The position numbers and the translations under genes are program-made. The notes under the pieces are model-generated. The model worked only from the letters and a program-made list of their open reading frames with translations, ran no database searches and was not told the origin of the DNA. Positions 9,562 through 19,905 of a DNA stretch of 64,000 nucleotides are shown here, piece after piece. Source of the stretch: Clostridium sp. AM58-1XD (GTDB lineage: Bacteria; Bacillota; Clostridia; Lachnospirales; Lachnospiraceae); the NCBI RefSeq assembly GCF_003464085.1, contig NZ_QSDR01000003.1:1-64000 (forward strand). The letters run 5' to 3'. How positions within the stretch are numbered: position 1 is the first letter of the stretch; each line of letters begins with the position of its first letter.

Positions 9562-10302
9562 ATGTTAGATAATAAAGTAGCAGTCGTAACAGGCGCCAGC
9601 CGCGGAATCGGCAGGGCAATTGCAGTCAAGCTCGCCAAAGAGGGCGCGACAGTCATCGTAAATTATAATGGTTCTGCAGCTAAGGCAGAAGAGGTTGTAA
9701 AGGAGATCGAGAGCTTCGGCGGTAAGGCGGAGGCAGTTCAGTGCAACATATCTGAATTTAAGAGTGCGGAAGAATTCTTAAGCGGAATTATCAAGAAATA
9801 CGGAAGAGTCGATATCCTCGTCAATAATGCTGGAATTACAAGGGACAACCTTTTAATGAAGATGTCAGAGGAAGAGTTTGATGCGGTTATCAACACGAAT
9901 TTAAAAGGTGCATTTAACTGCATCCGTCACATTTCACGCCAGATGCTCAGACAAAAGGGCGGAAGAATCATCAATATATCTTCTGTTTCAGGAGTTGCAG
10001 GAAATGCGGGACAGGCGAACTACAGTGCGTCCAAGGCTGGTATCATCGGCCTTACAAAGGCAACGGCAAGAGAGCTTGCAAGCAGGGGAATTACTGTGAA
10101 CGCAATTGCTCCTGGATTTATCACGACGGAGATGACCGATGCACTTTCCGATTCCGTAAAAGAAACAGCAGCAGCCCAGATTCCGATGAAACATTTTGGA
10201 GCAGCAGAAGATGTTGCGAATACGGTTGCGTTTTTAGCTTCTGATGAAGCCGGTTATATCACAGGTCAGGTCATCTGTGTAGACGGCGGCATGGCAATGT
10301 AA
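9562..10302 (+). CDS. fabG: 3-oxoacyl-ACP reductase (FabG)
   Basis: NADPH-dependent reduction of 3-oxoacyl-ACP. Short-chain dehydrogenase of 246 residues with TGASRGIG at 9-16, NNAG near 87, catalytic Ser in NISSVSG and YSASK near 152-156. ATG 9562 is chosen because AGGAGG lies six bases upstream; an in-frame GTG at 9535 would add nine residues not typical of the family. Confidence 0.96.
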   Translation: MLDNKVAVVTGASRGIGRAIAVKLAKEGATVIVNYNGSAAKAEEVVKEIESFGGKAEAVQCNISEFKSAEEFLSGIIKKYGRVDILVNNAGITRDNLLMKMSEEEFDAVINTNLKGAFNCIRHISRQMLRQKGGRIINISSVSGVAGNAGQANYSASKAGIIGLTKATARELASRGITVNAIAPGFITTEMTDALSDSVKETAAAQIPMKHFGAAEDVANTVAFLASDEAGYITGQVICVDGGMAM

Positions 10303-10314
10303 GGAGAGATAAAT

Positions 10315-11553
10315 ATGAAAAACAGAGTAGTAGTAACTGGTATGGGAGCCATTACGCCAATCGGAAACGATGTGGAGAGCTTCTGGAGCGGGTTGAAAAA
10401 TAAGACAGTGGGAATCGGACCGATTACTTGCTTTGATACAGCAGATTATAAGGCAAAGCTTGCCGCAGAAGTAAAAGACTTTGATCCGAAATTGTATATG
10501 GACCCCAAGGCTGCAAAGAGAATGGAAAAATTTTCACAGTTTGCCGTTGCGGCTGCAAAGCAGGCGCTTGACGATTCCGGCATTGATCTGAGCCAGGAAG
10601 ACCCTTACCGGGTGGGTGTTGCCGTAGGTTCCGGCATAGGAAGCCTTCAGGCAATTGAAAGAGAATATAAAAAGCTTTTAGATAAGGGGCCGGGCCGTGT
10701 AAATCCGCTTCTGGTTCCTTTGATGATCAGCAATATGGCTGCAGGAAACGTCTCCATCCAGTTCGGTTTAAAGGGAAAGTGCATCAATGTGGTGACTGCA
10801 TGTGCAACTGGAACACACTCCATTGGTGAAGCATTCCGTTCCATTCAGTACGGAGAGGCAGACGTAATGGTGGCAGGAGGAACAGAAGCCAGCATTACAC
10901 CAATCGGCGTTGCAGGATTTACGGCGCTGACAGCTTTGAATACAACAGAAGATCCAATGAGAGCTTCGATTCCTTTTGACAAAGAAAGAAATGGTTTTGT
11001 AATGGGCGAAGGGGCCGGCGTAGTCGTTCTGGAATCCCTGGAACACGCTCTGAAAAGAGGGGCTAAAATCTATGCGGAAGTAGGCGGTTATGGCGCAACG
11101 TGCGACGCATACCACATCACATCTCCGGCAGAAGACGGAAGCGGAGCGGCAAGAGCCATGACAGAAGCAATTAAAGATGCAGGACTGGAGCCAAAGGATG
11201 TGGATTATGTGAATGCCCATGGTACAGGTACTCATCACAATGACCTTTTTGAAACGATGGCGATCAAGGCCGCTTTAGGTGATCACGCTTATGATGTAAA
11301 AATCAATTCCACAAAATCCATGGTAGGACATCTCCTTGGAGCTGCCGGCGGGGTGGAATTCATTGCATGTGTAAAATCCATTGAAGACGGGTTCGTACAT
11401 GCAACTGCAGGGCTGGAGATCCCGGACGAAGGCTGTGATCTGGATTATACCAGCGGCAACGGCGTATCTGCAGATGTAAAATGTGCAATCAGCAACTCCC
11501 TTGGCTTTGGCGGCCACAATGCGACCTTGCTGGTTAAGAAGTTCGTAGAATAG
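10315..11553 (+). CDS. fabF: Beta-ketoacyl-ACP synthase II (FabF)
   Basis: Elongating condensing enzyme, 412 residues. Cys-His-His triad: TACATGTHSIGEA (Cys about 163), NAHGTGTHHND (His about 302) and KSMVGHLLGAAG (His about 339). AAGGAGAG precedes the ATG. Confidence 0.97.
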   Translation: MKNRVVVTGMGAITPIGNDVESFWSGLKNKTVGIGPITCFDTADYKAKLAAEVKDFDPKLYMDPKAAKRMEKFSQFAVAAAKQALDDSGIDLSQEDPYRVGVAVGSGIGSLQAIEREYKKLLDKGPGRVNPLLVPLMISNMAAGNVSIQFGLKGKCINVVTACATGTHSIGEAFRSIQYGEADVMVAGGTEASITPIGVAGFTALTALNTTEDPMRASIPFDKERNGFVMGEGAGVVVLESLEHALKRGAKIYAEVGGYGATCDAYHITSPAEDGSGAARAMTEAIKDAGLEPKDVDYVNAHGTGTHHNDLFETMAIKAALGDHAYDVKINSTKSMVGHLLGAAGGVEFIACVKSIEDGFVHATAGLEIPDEGCDLDYTSGNGVSADVKCAISNSLGFGGHNATLLVKKFVE

Positions 11554-11566
11554 GGAGGCAGTAAAA

Positions 11567-12118
11567 ATGGAAGTAAAAGATATTTTAAAATTAATGCAGG
11601 CAGTTTCTGAAAATGATCTTACAAGTTTCGAGCTGGAAGACGGAGATACAAAGCTTTCGATCAAAAAGAAAAAAGAAGCGCCGCAGATGGTAGACGTGAA
11701 GTTCGACAATAGCGTGCCGGCTATGGCTGCGGCCATGCAGGCACAGGCAGCCGGAGCCATGATGGCTGCGAATGCGGCACAGGGAATTCAGTATACAGGT
11801 GTACAGCCGCCAGTACTGCCGGCAGCCGGTGCAGCTGCACCAGTCAGCACCGATCAGGCGTCTGCAAGTGATGAAATTCCGTCTGACAAAGTTGTTACAT
11901 CCCCTCTTGTAGGGACGTTTTACAATGCTTCTTCACCAGATGCGGAGCCGTTTGTAAAGGCTGGTGATACGGTAAAGAAGGGACAGGTCCTGGGCATTAT
12001 TGAAGCTATGAAGCTGATGAACGAAATAGAAAGTGAATATGACGGCATTGTGGAGGCTGTTTTGGTTGATAATGAAGCGGTTGTGGAATACGGTCAGCCA
12101 TTATTCAGAATCCGATAA
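11567..12118 (+). CDS. accB: Biotin carboxyl carrier protein of acetyl-CoA carboxylase
   Basis: 183 residues. Carries biotin on the Lys of EAMKLMNEIES in the C-terminal lipoyl-like domain, after a flexible Ala/Pro-rich linker (about residues 50-105). An 84-bp gap with a weak GC hairpin (about 12143-12180) follows before fabZ. Confidence 0.96.
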   Translation: MEVKDILKLMQAVSENDLTSFELEDGDTKLSIKKKKEAPQMVDVKFDNSVPAMAAAMQAQAAGAMMAANAAQGIQYTGVQPPVLPAAGAAAPVSTDQASASDEIPSDKVVTSPLVGTFYNASSPDAEPFVKAGDTVKKGQVLGIIEAMKLMNEIESEYDGIVEAVLVDNEAVVEYGQPLFRIR

Positions 12119-12203
12119 CGTGCTGTAGGAATGCAAATGAGGGCAGTCTTTCGGAGAGAAGGTTTTTCCGGATGGCTGCCATATGAAAATAAGGAGAAAA
12201 ATC

Positions 12204-12626
12204 ATGTTAGGAATTAAGGAGATCGAAGAGATCATTCCCCATAGACATCCGTTTTTACTTATTGACTGTATTGAAGAAGTAGAGCCTGGCGTAAAAGCTG
12301 TCGGATATAAGGCGGTTACATTTCATGAGCCGTTTTTTGCCGGACACTTTCCGCAGGAACCGGTTATGCCTGGTGTTCTGATTGTAGAAGCATTGGCTCA
12401 GACGGGAGCAGTTGCAATTTTAAGCGTTGAGGAGAACAAGGGAAAGGTAGCGTATTTCGGAGCCATCAACAGCGCAAAATTCAAGAAAAAGGTAGTGCCC
12501 GGCGATAAGTTAAAGCTGGAATGCGAGATCATTAAGCAGAAAGGCCCTGTAGGAATTGGAAAAGCTACGGCTACCGTAGACGGAAAAGTTGCAGTATCCG
12601 CAGAGCTTACATTTATGATTGGATAG
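12204..12626 (+). CDS. fabZ: 3-hydroxyacyl-ACP dehydratase (FabZ)
   Basis: Hot-dog fold dehydratase of 140 residues. Catalytic His lies in the [13 protein letters not shown] segment and Glu in [10 protein letters not shown] 12204 has AAGGAG eight bases upstream; an in-frame ATG at 12183 is less likely. No FabA or FabM is seen in the operon. Confidence 0.95.
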   Translation: MLGIKEIEEIIPHRHPFLLIDCIEEVEPGVKAVGYKAVTFHEPFFAGHFPQEPVMPGVLIVEALAQTGAVAILSVEENKGKVAYFGAINSAKFKKKVVPGDKLKLECEIIKQKGPVGIGKATATVDGKVAVSAELTFMIG

Positions 12627-12636
12627 GTGAAAGAGA

Positions 12637-13992
12637 ATGTTTGATAAAATATTAATTGCCAATCGCGGGGAAATTGCGGTGCGTATTATCCGCGCCTGCA
12701 GAGAAATGGGAATCAAGACGGTTGCCGTTTACTCAGAAGCTGACCGCGAGAGCTTACATACGCTCCTTGCCGACGAAGCGATCTGCATTGGCCCGGCGGC
12801 CTCTACTCAGAGCTACTTGAACATGGAACGCATTATTTCAGCGACTGTCGCAATGAAGGCGGATGCCATCCATCCAGGATTTGGATTCCTTTCAGAGAAT
12901 GCTCGTTTTGCTGAATTGTGTGAGAGATGCAATATTACATTTATAGGGCCGTCTGCAGAAATCATCAATAAGATGGGCAATAAATCCGAAGCCAGAAAAA
13001 CGATGATGGAAGCTGGCATTCCAGTTGTTCCAGGAAGCAAAGAGCCTGTTTATACGGTGGAAGAGGGATTGGAAATGGCGAAGGAAATTGGTTTTCCTGT
13101 CATGATCAAGGCATCCTCCGGAGGCGGCGGCAAGGGAATGAGAATTTCCAGAGGGGAAGAGGACTTCGAATCCAATTTCCAGAACGCGCAGATGGAATCC
13201 ATTAAGGGCTTTTCCGACGATACGATGTACATCGAAAAATATATCGAGAAGCCAAGGCATATCGAATTCCAGATCATGGCGGACAAATACGGCAACGTCG
13301 TTCATCTCGGAGAACGTGACTGTTCGATTCAGAGGCGTCATCAGAAGGTGCTGGAGGAATCACCGTCTATCGCCATCACTCCGGAACTCCGTAAGTCCAT
13401 GGGAGATACTGCGGTAAGGGCGGCTAAGGCCGTAGGTTATGAAAATGCAGGAACGATTGAATTTCTGCTGGATAAGAACAGGAATTACTACTTTATGGAG
13501 ATGAATACCCGTATTCAGGTTGAACATCCGGTTACAGAGATGGTTACCAATATGGACCTGATCAAGGAACAGATCCATGTGGCTGCGGGAGAGAAACTGA
13601 GTGTAAGCCAGGATGATATTAAAATATGGGGCCATGCGATCGAATGCCGTATCAATGCAGAAAATCCGCAGAAGAACTTCATGCCATGCCCGGGACTTAT
13701 CACAAATGTGCTCATTCCTGGCGGTAAAGGCGTGCGCGTGGATACTCATATCTATAATAATTACAAGGTTCCGCCGAACTATGATTCCATGCTTCTCAAG
13801 CTGATCTGCCACGCCAAGGACAGAGAGACGGCAATTGCGAAGATGAGGGGGGCCCTTGGCGAACTGATTATAGAAGGAATTGAGACAAACGTGGATTTCG
13901 AATTCGAGATATTGAGCAATGAAGCGTTTCAGAACGGGGATGTGGATACGAATTTTATTCCGGCCTATTTCCCACAGTATTGCAAGGAGTAG
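12637..13992 (+). CDS. accC: Biotin carboxylase subunit of acetyl-CoA carboxylase
   Basis: ATP-dependent carboxylation of biotin on AccB. 451 residues with the ATP-grasp fold: NRGEIAVRIIRACRE at the N-terminus, ASSGGGGKGMR glycine loop near 160, ERDCSIQRRHQK near 230 and EMNTRIQVEHPVTE near 288. Confidence 0.97.
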   Translation: MFDKILIANRGEIAVRIIRACREMGIKTVAVYSEADRESLHTLLADEAICIGPAASTQSYLNMERIISATVAMKADAIHPGFGFLSENARFAELCERCNITFIGPSAEIINKMGNKSEARKTMMEAGIPVVPGSKEPVYTVEEGLEMAKEIGFPVMIKASSGGGGKGMRISRGEEDFESNFQNAQMESIKGFSDDTMYIEKYIEKPRHIEFQIMADKYGNVVHLGERDCSIQRRHQKVLEESPSIAITPELRKSMGDTAVRAAKAVGYENAGTIEFLLDKNRNYYFMEMNTRIQVEHPVTEMVTNMDLIKEQIHVAAGEKLSVSQDDIKIWGHAIECRINAENPQKNFMPCPGLITNVLIPGGKGVRVDTHIYNNYKVPPNYDSMLLKLICHAKDRETAIAKMRGALGELIIEGIETNVDFEFEILSNEAFQNGDVDTNFIPAYFPQYCKE

Positions 13993-14028
13993 CCGTTTAC
14001 TGCAATGCTTTGATAAGGAGTGATGAAA

Positions 14029-15837
14029 ATGTTAAAAGACATGTTTAAAAAGACGTATACTTTGATCGATACAAAGTATAAGCACCCCGTAAAGTCGGAG
14101 GAGCCATCCATCCCTCAGGGCTTGTGGAGAAAATGCAATAAGTGCGGACAGCCAATTTATGTGGAAGATGTAAAGAACAACTTTTATATCTGCCCGAAAT
14201 GCAGCGGATATTTCCGTGTTCATGCCTACCGCAGAATTGAAATGGTAATTGACAAGGGGACATTTGAAGAGTGGGATAAGGAAATGGAATTCGGCAATCC
14301 GCTGAATTTTCCGGGGTACGAAAAGAAAGTCCTTGCTGCGAAGGAAAAGACGAAATTAAACGAGGCGATTGTAACTGGAAAAGGTAAAATCAACGGCAGG
14401 GATACGGTAATCGGAGTATGCGATGCCAGATTCTTAATGAGCAGTATGGGTCATATTGTCGGTGAAAAAATTGCAAATGCCGTAGAGCGGGCGACGAAAG
14501 AACAGCTGCCGGTGATCATTTTTGCATGTTCCGGCGGAGCCAGAATGCAGGAGGGACTTGTATCTCTCATGCAGATGGCAAAGACATCGGCCGCGTTAAA
14601 AAAGCATCATGAAGCGGGCCAGCTTTTCATCAGTGTTCTGACAGATCCTACAACAGGCGGTGTGACAGCCAGTTTTGCGATGTTAGGCGATATTATTCTG
14701 GCAGAGCCGAACGCACTGATTGGATTTGCAGGACCGCGTGTCATTGAGCAGACGATCGGTCAGAAGCTCCCGGATGGGTTCCAAAGATCAGAATTCCTGC
14801 TGGAGCATGGTTTTGTTGATAAAATCGTAGAGCGGGAAGATTTAAAGGATACACTTGGACAGATTCTTAAAATGCATGAAAAGAAGTCGGCAGAAGAATG
14901 CAGGCAGCTGATTCAGGATGCAAGGGCGGAAGAAGCACGTCTGGCGGACATCCACAATCAGGAGGAGACGCAGGAAGTTATGCCGGAATCCACAGAGCAG
15001 GAAGATCCTGAAAAGGAACATGTGGATAACGGGAAGGAATCCGGGAAATCCGGTGGAAAAACGGCCTGGGATAAAGTGTTGCTCTCCCGTCAGGCAGGCC
15101 GTCCTGTCGCATCCGACTATATCAGAGCAATTTTCGATGAATTCATAGAATTTCATGGTGACAGATACTTTAAGGATGACGGAGCAATAATCGGCGGAAT
15201 TGCCACATTCCATGGAATCCCTGTGACGGTAATCGGTCAGCAGAAGGGCAAGAATACAAAGGATAATATTAAGAGAAACTTTGGTATGCCGTCTCCGGAA
15301 GGCTACAGAAAGGCACTGCGCCTTATGAAACAGGCAGAAGCCTTTGGACGTCCGATTATCTGTTTTGTAGATACGCCGGGAGCATTCTGCGGACTGGAAG
15401 CGGAGGAGAATGGTCAGGGTGAGGCGATTGCAAGAAACCTCTTTGAGATGTCTTCACTAAAGGTTCCTGTACTTACTATTATGATCGGAGAAGGCGGAAG
15501 CGGAGGAGCGCTTGCAATGGCTGTAGCAAATGAAGTATGGATGCTGGAGAATGCCATTTATTCCATCCTTTCACCGGAAGGCTTTGCCTCGATTCTTTGG
15601 AAGGATAGCAAAAAGGCTCCGGAAGCGGCCAAAGTAATGAAAATCACTGCCAGAGATATCTGCGAGATGAATTTAATTGAGCAGGTGATTAAGGAAGAAG
15701 AACCGGCGTCTAAGGAGACGCTTCCGGTAATTGCCGGAGATATCAGCCACGGGTTAGAAGAATTTTTGAAAAAATATCTTTCTGTGCCGGAAGAGGAGAT
15801 CGTACGGCAGAGATACGAAAGATTCAGGAGAATGTAA
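14029..15837 (+). CDS. accDA: Fused acetyl-CoA carboxyltransferase beta-alpha (AccD-AccA)
   Basis: Both carboxyltransferase subunits in one 602-residue chain. Residues 1 to about 290 are AccD, with a four-Cys zinc ribbon (CNKCG...CPKC, about residues 36-58) and the crotonase-type core ([10 protein letters not shown]). A roughly 45-residue acidic Glu/Ser/Gly linker follows, then AccA from about residue 345 ([32 protein letters not shown]). The reading frame is continuous and the linker has no Met or ribosome site near the AccA start. ATG 14029 has AAGGAG eight bases upstream; GTG 14020 and ATG 14023 are less well placed. Confidence 0.94.
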   Translation: MLKDMFKKTYTLIDTKYKHPVKSEEPSIPQGLWRKCNKCGQPIYVEDVKNNFYICPKCSGYFRVHAYRRIEMVIDKGTFEEWDKEMEFGNPLNFPGYEKKVLAAKEKTKLNEAIVTGKGKINGRDTVIGVCDARFLMSSMGHIVGEKIANAVERATKEQLPVIIFACSGGARMQEGLVSLMQMAKTSAALKKHHEAGQLFISVLTDPTTGGVTASFAMLGDIILAEPNALIGFAGPRVIEQTIGQKLPDGFQRSEFLLEHGFVDKIVEREDLKDTLGQILKMHEKKSAEECRQLIQDARAEEARLADIHNQEETQEVMPESTEQEDPEKEHVDNGKESGKSGGKTAWDKVLLSRQAGRPVASDYIRAIFDEFIEFHGDRYFKDDGAIIGGIATFHGIPVTVIGQQKGKNTKDNIKRNFGMPSPEGYRKALRLMKQAEAFGRPIICFVDTPGAFCGLEAEENGQGEAIARNLFEMSSLKVPVLTIMIGEGGSGGALAMAVANEVWMLENAIYSILSPEGFASILWKDSKKAPEAAKVMKITARDICEMNLIEQVIKEEEPASKETLPVIAGDISHGLEEFLKKYLSVPEEEIVRQRYERFRRM

Positions 15838-16934
15838 TGAATAAATTGCAGCCATTAGTTATTGGAGATTTAACGGTAAAAAAACCCATCATTCAGGGAG
15901 GAATGGGAGTTGGAATCAGCCTTTCCTCACTGGCCGGAGCAGTAGCGAAGGCCGGAGGAATCGGAATTATTTCTACCGCACAGATCGGCTTTCGTGAAGA
16001 GGATTTCGCAAAGCATCCTCAGGAAGCTAATTTGAGGGCTGTTGGCAAAGAGCTGAGACGGGCGAGAGAGATTGCACCAGACGGCGTATTAGGATTTAAC
16101 ATTATGGTAGCGACGAGAGATTATGAATTGTATGTTAAGGAAGCTGTGAAGGCAGGAGCCGACATCATCATATCCGGAGCCGGACTGCCTGTGGATCTTC
16201 CGGCATATGCAGAGGGCAGCAGCACAAAGCTGGCGCCCATTGTCTCTTCCGCAAAATCAGCCCGTGTAATATGCAGGCTCTGGGATCGTAAGTATAAAAG
16301 AGTTCCCGATCTTGTCGTGATTGAGGGGCCGCTTGCAGGCGGACATCTGGGATTTTCCAGAGAAGAACTTCACGATTACTGTGCGGATACGGAAGACGTG
16401 CCGTCTACTTATAAAAGAGAAGTATACGAGGCAGAGATCAAGAAAATAATGGATGTGGTCAAAGAGTTCGGAGAGAAGTATAAAACGAAGATTCCTGTTG
16501 TAATCGCAGGAGGAATTTATGACCATCAGGATGTGATTCATCATATTGAAGATCTTGGCGCCGACGGCGTACAGGTAGCTACCCGTTTTGTAACGACAGA
16601 AGAGTGCGATGCGCCTATGGCTTATAAGGAAGCATACATTGCAGCTGAAAAAGAGGATATTGTGATTACAAAAAGCCCGGTAGGCATGCCTGGGCGTGCG
16701 ATCAGGAATCAATTCCTCAGCCAGGTCAGCGATACGCCCGCGAAAATCGACTGGTGTTACCAGTGTCTGGAACACTGCAACCCGGCACAGATTCCATACT
16801 GTATAACGAAAGCACTCGTAAATGCAGCAATTGGAAAAGAGGACGAAGCTCTGCTGTTCTGCGGAAGCAATGCATACAGAGCAACGAAAATAGAGACAGT
16901 TCCTGAAGTAATGGCCGAACTGTGCGGAGAATAA
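15837..16934 (+). CDS. Second FabK-like / nitronate monooxygenase family flavoprotein
   Basis: 365-residue FMN TIM-barrel protein (PIIQGGMGVGISLSSLAG at the N-terminus; GPLAGGHLGF, AGGIYDHQDV, ATRF). It is longer than FabK and has a C-terminal Cys-containing segment (CYQCLEHCNPAQIPYC). It overlaps accDA by one base and ends the operon, so it is co-expressed with fatty-acid synthesis. It could be an alternative enoyl reductase or a nitronate monooxygenase; sequence does not decide. Confidence 0.8.
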   Translation: MNKLQPLVIGDLTVKKPIIQGGMGVGISLSSLAGAVAKAGGIGIISTAQIGFREEDFAKHPQEANLRAVGKELRRAREIAPDGVLGFNIMVATRDYELYVKEAVKAGADIIISGAGLPVDLPAYAEGSSTKLAPIVSSAKSARVICRLWDRKYKRVPDLVVIEGPLAGGHLGFSREELHDYCADTEDVPSTYKREVYEAEIKKIMDVVKEFGEKYKTKIPVVIAGGIYDHQDVIHHIEDLGADGVQVATRFVTTEECDAPMAYKEAYIAAEKEDIVITKSPVGMPGRAIRNQFLSQVSDTPAKIDWCYQCLEHCNPAQIPYCITKALVNAAIGKEDEALLFCGSNAYRATKIETVPEVMAELCGE

Positions 16935-16968
16935 AAAAGTTCCGCGCATGAAAAGCCAGGAACTTTTT
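16934..16968. terminator. Terminator of the fatty-acid operon
   Basis: AAAAAGTTCC (16934-16943) pairs with GGAACTTTTT (16959-16968). A-run and T-run on the two sides allow function in both directions. Confidence 0.82.
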
Positions 16969-17038
16969 GCTGCGGCTTGGCCGTAAGGGCAAGCCGATTC
17001 TTGTTAGTTTTTATGAAGTGAGGAATTGAGAGAAATAA

Positions 17039-17095
17039 AAGGACCATATTTTGCAGTAAGGCACAGGCCGCACTGCAGGATATGGTCTTTTTATT
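17039..17095. terminator. Second strong terminator, probably bidirectional
   Basis: Long stem: GACCATAT (17042-17049) and TTGCAGT pair with ACTGCAG and ATATGGTC (17080-17087), then TTTTTATTTT. It sits between convergent fatty-acid and manA genes. Confidence 0.85.
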
Positions 17096-17124
17096 TTCCA
17101 GGAATTACGTGATACGCATATGAG

Positions 17125-18057
17125 TCACAGATGAGAAGTGACCAGGGTCAGGTTTCCCCAGATCCTGCAGTCTCCATATCCGGCCGGAAGAATAAAATGA
17201 TCGCCTTTTTTGATTTCCCGACTGTCTGCGGTACCGATTCCATCCAGAACATCTACAATCAGAAAGGGATATGGCTGGGGAATCCGGCAGCGGTTTTTAA
17301 CAGACCATTTTTCTACGGTAAACAGAGGGCAGGATACAAGAATTTTTTTAACAAAACCTCTGCCGATCGTATGTGCCGGTTCGGGCTGAAATTCCCTGTG
17401 GGGGCAGGTAATGACGTCCAGACTTTGCTGGATGTGAAGTTCGCGGGGCGCGCCGCTGTAAAGCCGTTCATAATCATACAGTCGATAAGTGATATCGGAA
17501 TTCTGCTGTATTTCCAAAATCATGGTACCTGCTTTTATTGCATGGACCGTACCAGGTTCTATAAAGAAAAAATCTCCTTGTTTAATCGGACGGGTCCGAA
17601 TTATTTCCGGCCATTTCCCTTCATCGATCATTTCCTTCAGCTGTTGTTTTGTCTGTGCATTATGTCCGATTACGATTGAAGCATCATCCATACAGTCCAG
17701 AATATACCAGCATTCTGTTTTTCCAAGCGGCTGGTTTTCATGAGACCTGGCATATGAGTCATCGGGATGGACCTGTATACTCAGATCATCGGCAGCATCA
17801 ATTATTTTTACCAAAAGCGGAAATTCATCTTTCTGGAGGTTACCGAACAGGCTGCGCTGGTGGTCCCACAGCCAGCTTAAGGTTTTTCCTTCATATGTTC
17901 CGCTTCTTATACGGCAGTCGCCATTGGGGTGGGCGCTGACCACCCAGGCTTCTCCTGTATTGTTCCATGGGATATCGTATCTGAATTCTTCTCTCATTCG
18001 ATGACCGCCCCATATGTTCTGCTTGAATACCGGTTCAAGAAAAATAATTTCTTTCAT
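17125..18057 (-). CDS. manA: Mannose-6-phosphate isomerase, class I
   Basis: Interconverts mannose-6-P and fructose-6-P. 310 residues, the short Firmicute type, with FKQNIWGGHRM at the N-terminus, the zinc motif SIQVHPDD near 94 and EPGTVHAI near 170. ATG 18057 is chosen because AGAGGTG lies about nine bases upstream on the minus strand; an in-frame ATG 13 codons earlier lacks one. Divergent from the PTS gene. Confidence 0.92.
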   Translation of the reverse strand: MKEIIFLEPVFKQNIWGGHRMREEFRYDIPWNNTGEAWVVSAHPNGDCRIRSGTYEGKTLSWLWDHQRSLFGNLQKDEFPLLVKIIDAADDLSIQVHPDDSYARSHENQPLGKTECWYILDCMDDASIVIGHNAQTKQQLKEMIDEGKWPEIIRTRPIKQGDFFFIEPGTVHAIKAGTMILEIQQNSDITYRLYDYERLYSGAPRELHIQQSLDVITCPHREFQPEPAHTIGRGFVKKILVSCPLFTVEKWSVKNRCRIPQPYPFLIVDVLDGIGTADSREIKKGDHFILPAGYGDCRIWGNLTLVTSHL

Positions 18058-18227
18058 TTCAGAAGCACCTCTTTTCTTGTACAAATAGAAGTTCAATTAA
18101 TATGCCCCGGCAGAAGGGATCATATTCTCAAGCCGGAATCAAAATATTTTTTCATAAAATTGGCGGAAAAGGGAAAGGATATGGAAGAGAAAAAGGTAAA
18201 AAGGGGAAATGATCATGGAGGAAAATT

Positions 18228-19795
18228 ATGAGCGAAGATAAGAAAAAAGTAACACTATGGGAATTCTTCCAGAGTCTGGGAAAGACTTTCATGCTTCCGG
18301 TCGCACTTCTGGCATTTATGGGACTTGTACTCGGTATCGGAAGTGCTTTTACAAGTTCATCGACGATGGACATTCTGCCGTTCCTGAAGAACCCGATTCT
18401 GAATGCAGTATTCAGCTTCATGTCTGCGATCGGAGGTTTTGCATTTACGTACCTGCCGTTGATGTTTGCCATGGCAATCCCTCTTGGATTGTGCCGTACA
18501 GAGAAAGGCGTGGCGGCGTTTGCCGGCTTCGTCGGATATACGATTATGCACATGGCCATCAATTTCTATCTGAATCTGACAGGAACGCTAGCAGATGCGG
18601 ATACCATGAAAACAGCAGGACAGGCAATGGTAATGGGCATTCAGACGTTGGAGATGGGTGTTCTGGGGGGCATTATTGCCGGAATTATCGTGTACCGGCT
18701 CCATACCCGATTTGTACAGACACAGCTTCCTGATGCGTTTGGATTTTTTGGCGGACAGCGTTTTGTACCAATTATTACTTCCGTAGTTATGGCGGCAGTC
18801 GGCCTCATCATCCCTGTTGTATGGCCGGTATTTGCATGATCATCAATGGAATCGGTGCCGCAATTTCAAAGGCTGGTGTTTTTGGACCATTTCTCTTTGG
18901 AGCCGGAGAACGGGCGTTGCTTCCATTTGGACTTCATCATATTCTTGTAGCAATGATACGTTTTACGGAAGCTGGCGGCACTCAGGTCGTAGACGGGCAG
19001 ACCATAAGCGGTGCGCTGAATATTTTCTATGCGGAATTGAAAGCAGGAACAGCAATCAGCCCGGCAGCTACAGCATTTTTGTCTCAGGGAAAAATGCCCA
19101 CCTTTATATTCGGACTTCCGGCGGCAGCTGCAGCCATGTATCACTGTGCCAGAACAGAAAATAAAAATGCGGTAAAAGGACTTTTTATTTCCGGCGTGAT
19201 TGCTAGTGCCGTCACAGGAATTACGGAACCGATAGAGTTCCTGTTCCTTTTCGTTTCTCCGATGCTCTATGTATTCCACGCGATTATGACAGGACTTGGA
19301 TTCATGGTTATGGCACTTCTGAATGTAACGATTGGAAATACGGATGGCGGTATTCTGGATTTCCTTATTTTCGGCGTCCTGCAGGGAACCAAGACAAGGT
19401 GGTATCTTGTAATTATTGTGGGAATTATCTGGGCTTTCATTTACTATAACGTGTTTAAGTACGTGATTATGAAGAAGAATCTGATGACCCCAGGCCGTGC
19501 CGTTCTTCAGAATCAGGCGGTGCAGGGAGAATTCGACCAGAAGAAATCTAAGAAGACGCAGTATGATACAGCCGCGATTCTGGCGGCACTGGGGGGGAAA
19601 GAAAATATCGATTCCCTGGATAACTGTGTAACGAGGCTCAGAATGGTTGTTAAAGATGCGAATTCCATTGATGCTGATAAACTGGCCGCATTGGGTGCGC
19701 TGGGCGTTATGAAACTGGATGAGCACAACGTTCAGGTAATTATCGGAACGAAAGTGGCAGCAGTAAAAGGCGCCCTTGACGAGTTAATGGAATAG
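18228..19795 (+). CDS. malX: PTS glucose/maltose-type EIICB permease (single-base frameshift)
   Basis: Sugar permease of the phosphotransferase system, glucose/maltose/N-acetylglucosamine family. The EIIC membrane domain spans about residues 1-420 and the EIIB domain about 435-522, with phospho-Cys motif DNCVTRLRM. The first frame stops at 18839. One base, most likely a T in the run at 18831-18833, is missing; restored length is about 522. No EIIA domain is fused. The adjacent malY makes a malX-like identity likely, as in the malXY pair of enterics, but substrate is unproven. AGGAGGAAA-like ribosome site before ATG. Confidence 0.82.
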
Positions 19796-19823
19796 CAACA
19801 TGAACGCAGCACGGATATGGTTC

Positions 19824-19874
19824 CTGCGCATATGGATTTCGCATTTAAAACAAAAAATCGGGATGCGCAGTTTT
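19824..19874 (+). terminator. Possible terminator or attenuator between malX and malY
   Basis: CTGCGCAT (19824-19831) pairs with ATGCGCAG (19863-19870), followed by TTTT. An inner GATTT/AAATC pair shortens the loop. The T run is short, so read-through is likely. Confidence 0.5.
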
Positions 19875-19905
19875 GCCGGAGGCTGAAGAAAAGAGGTTAG
19901 GACTT

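Noticed and set aside
14860..15070. AccD-AccA fusion as an indel artefact
   Set aside because: Considered because indels are common here. The linker stays in one frame, has coding-like composition and shows no start codon or ribosome site for accA, so a true fusion is preferred, though not proven.
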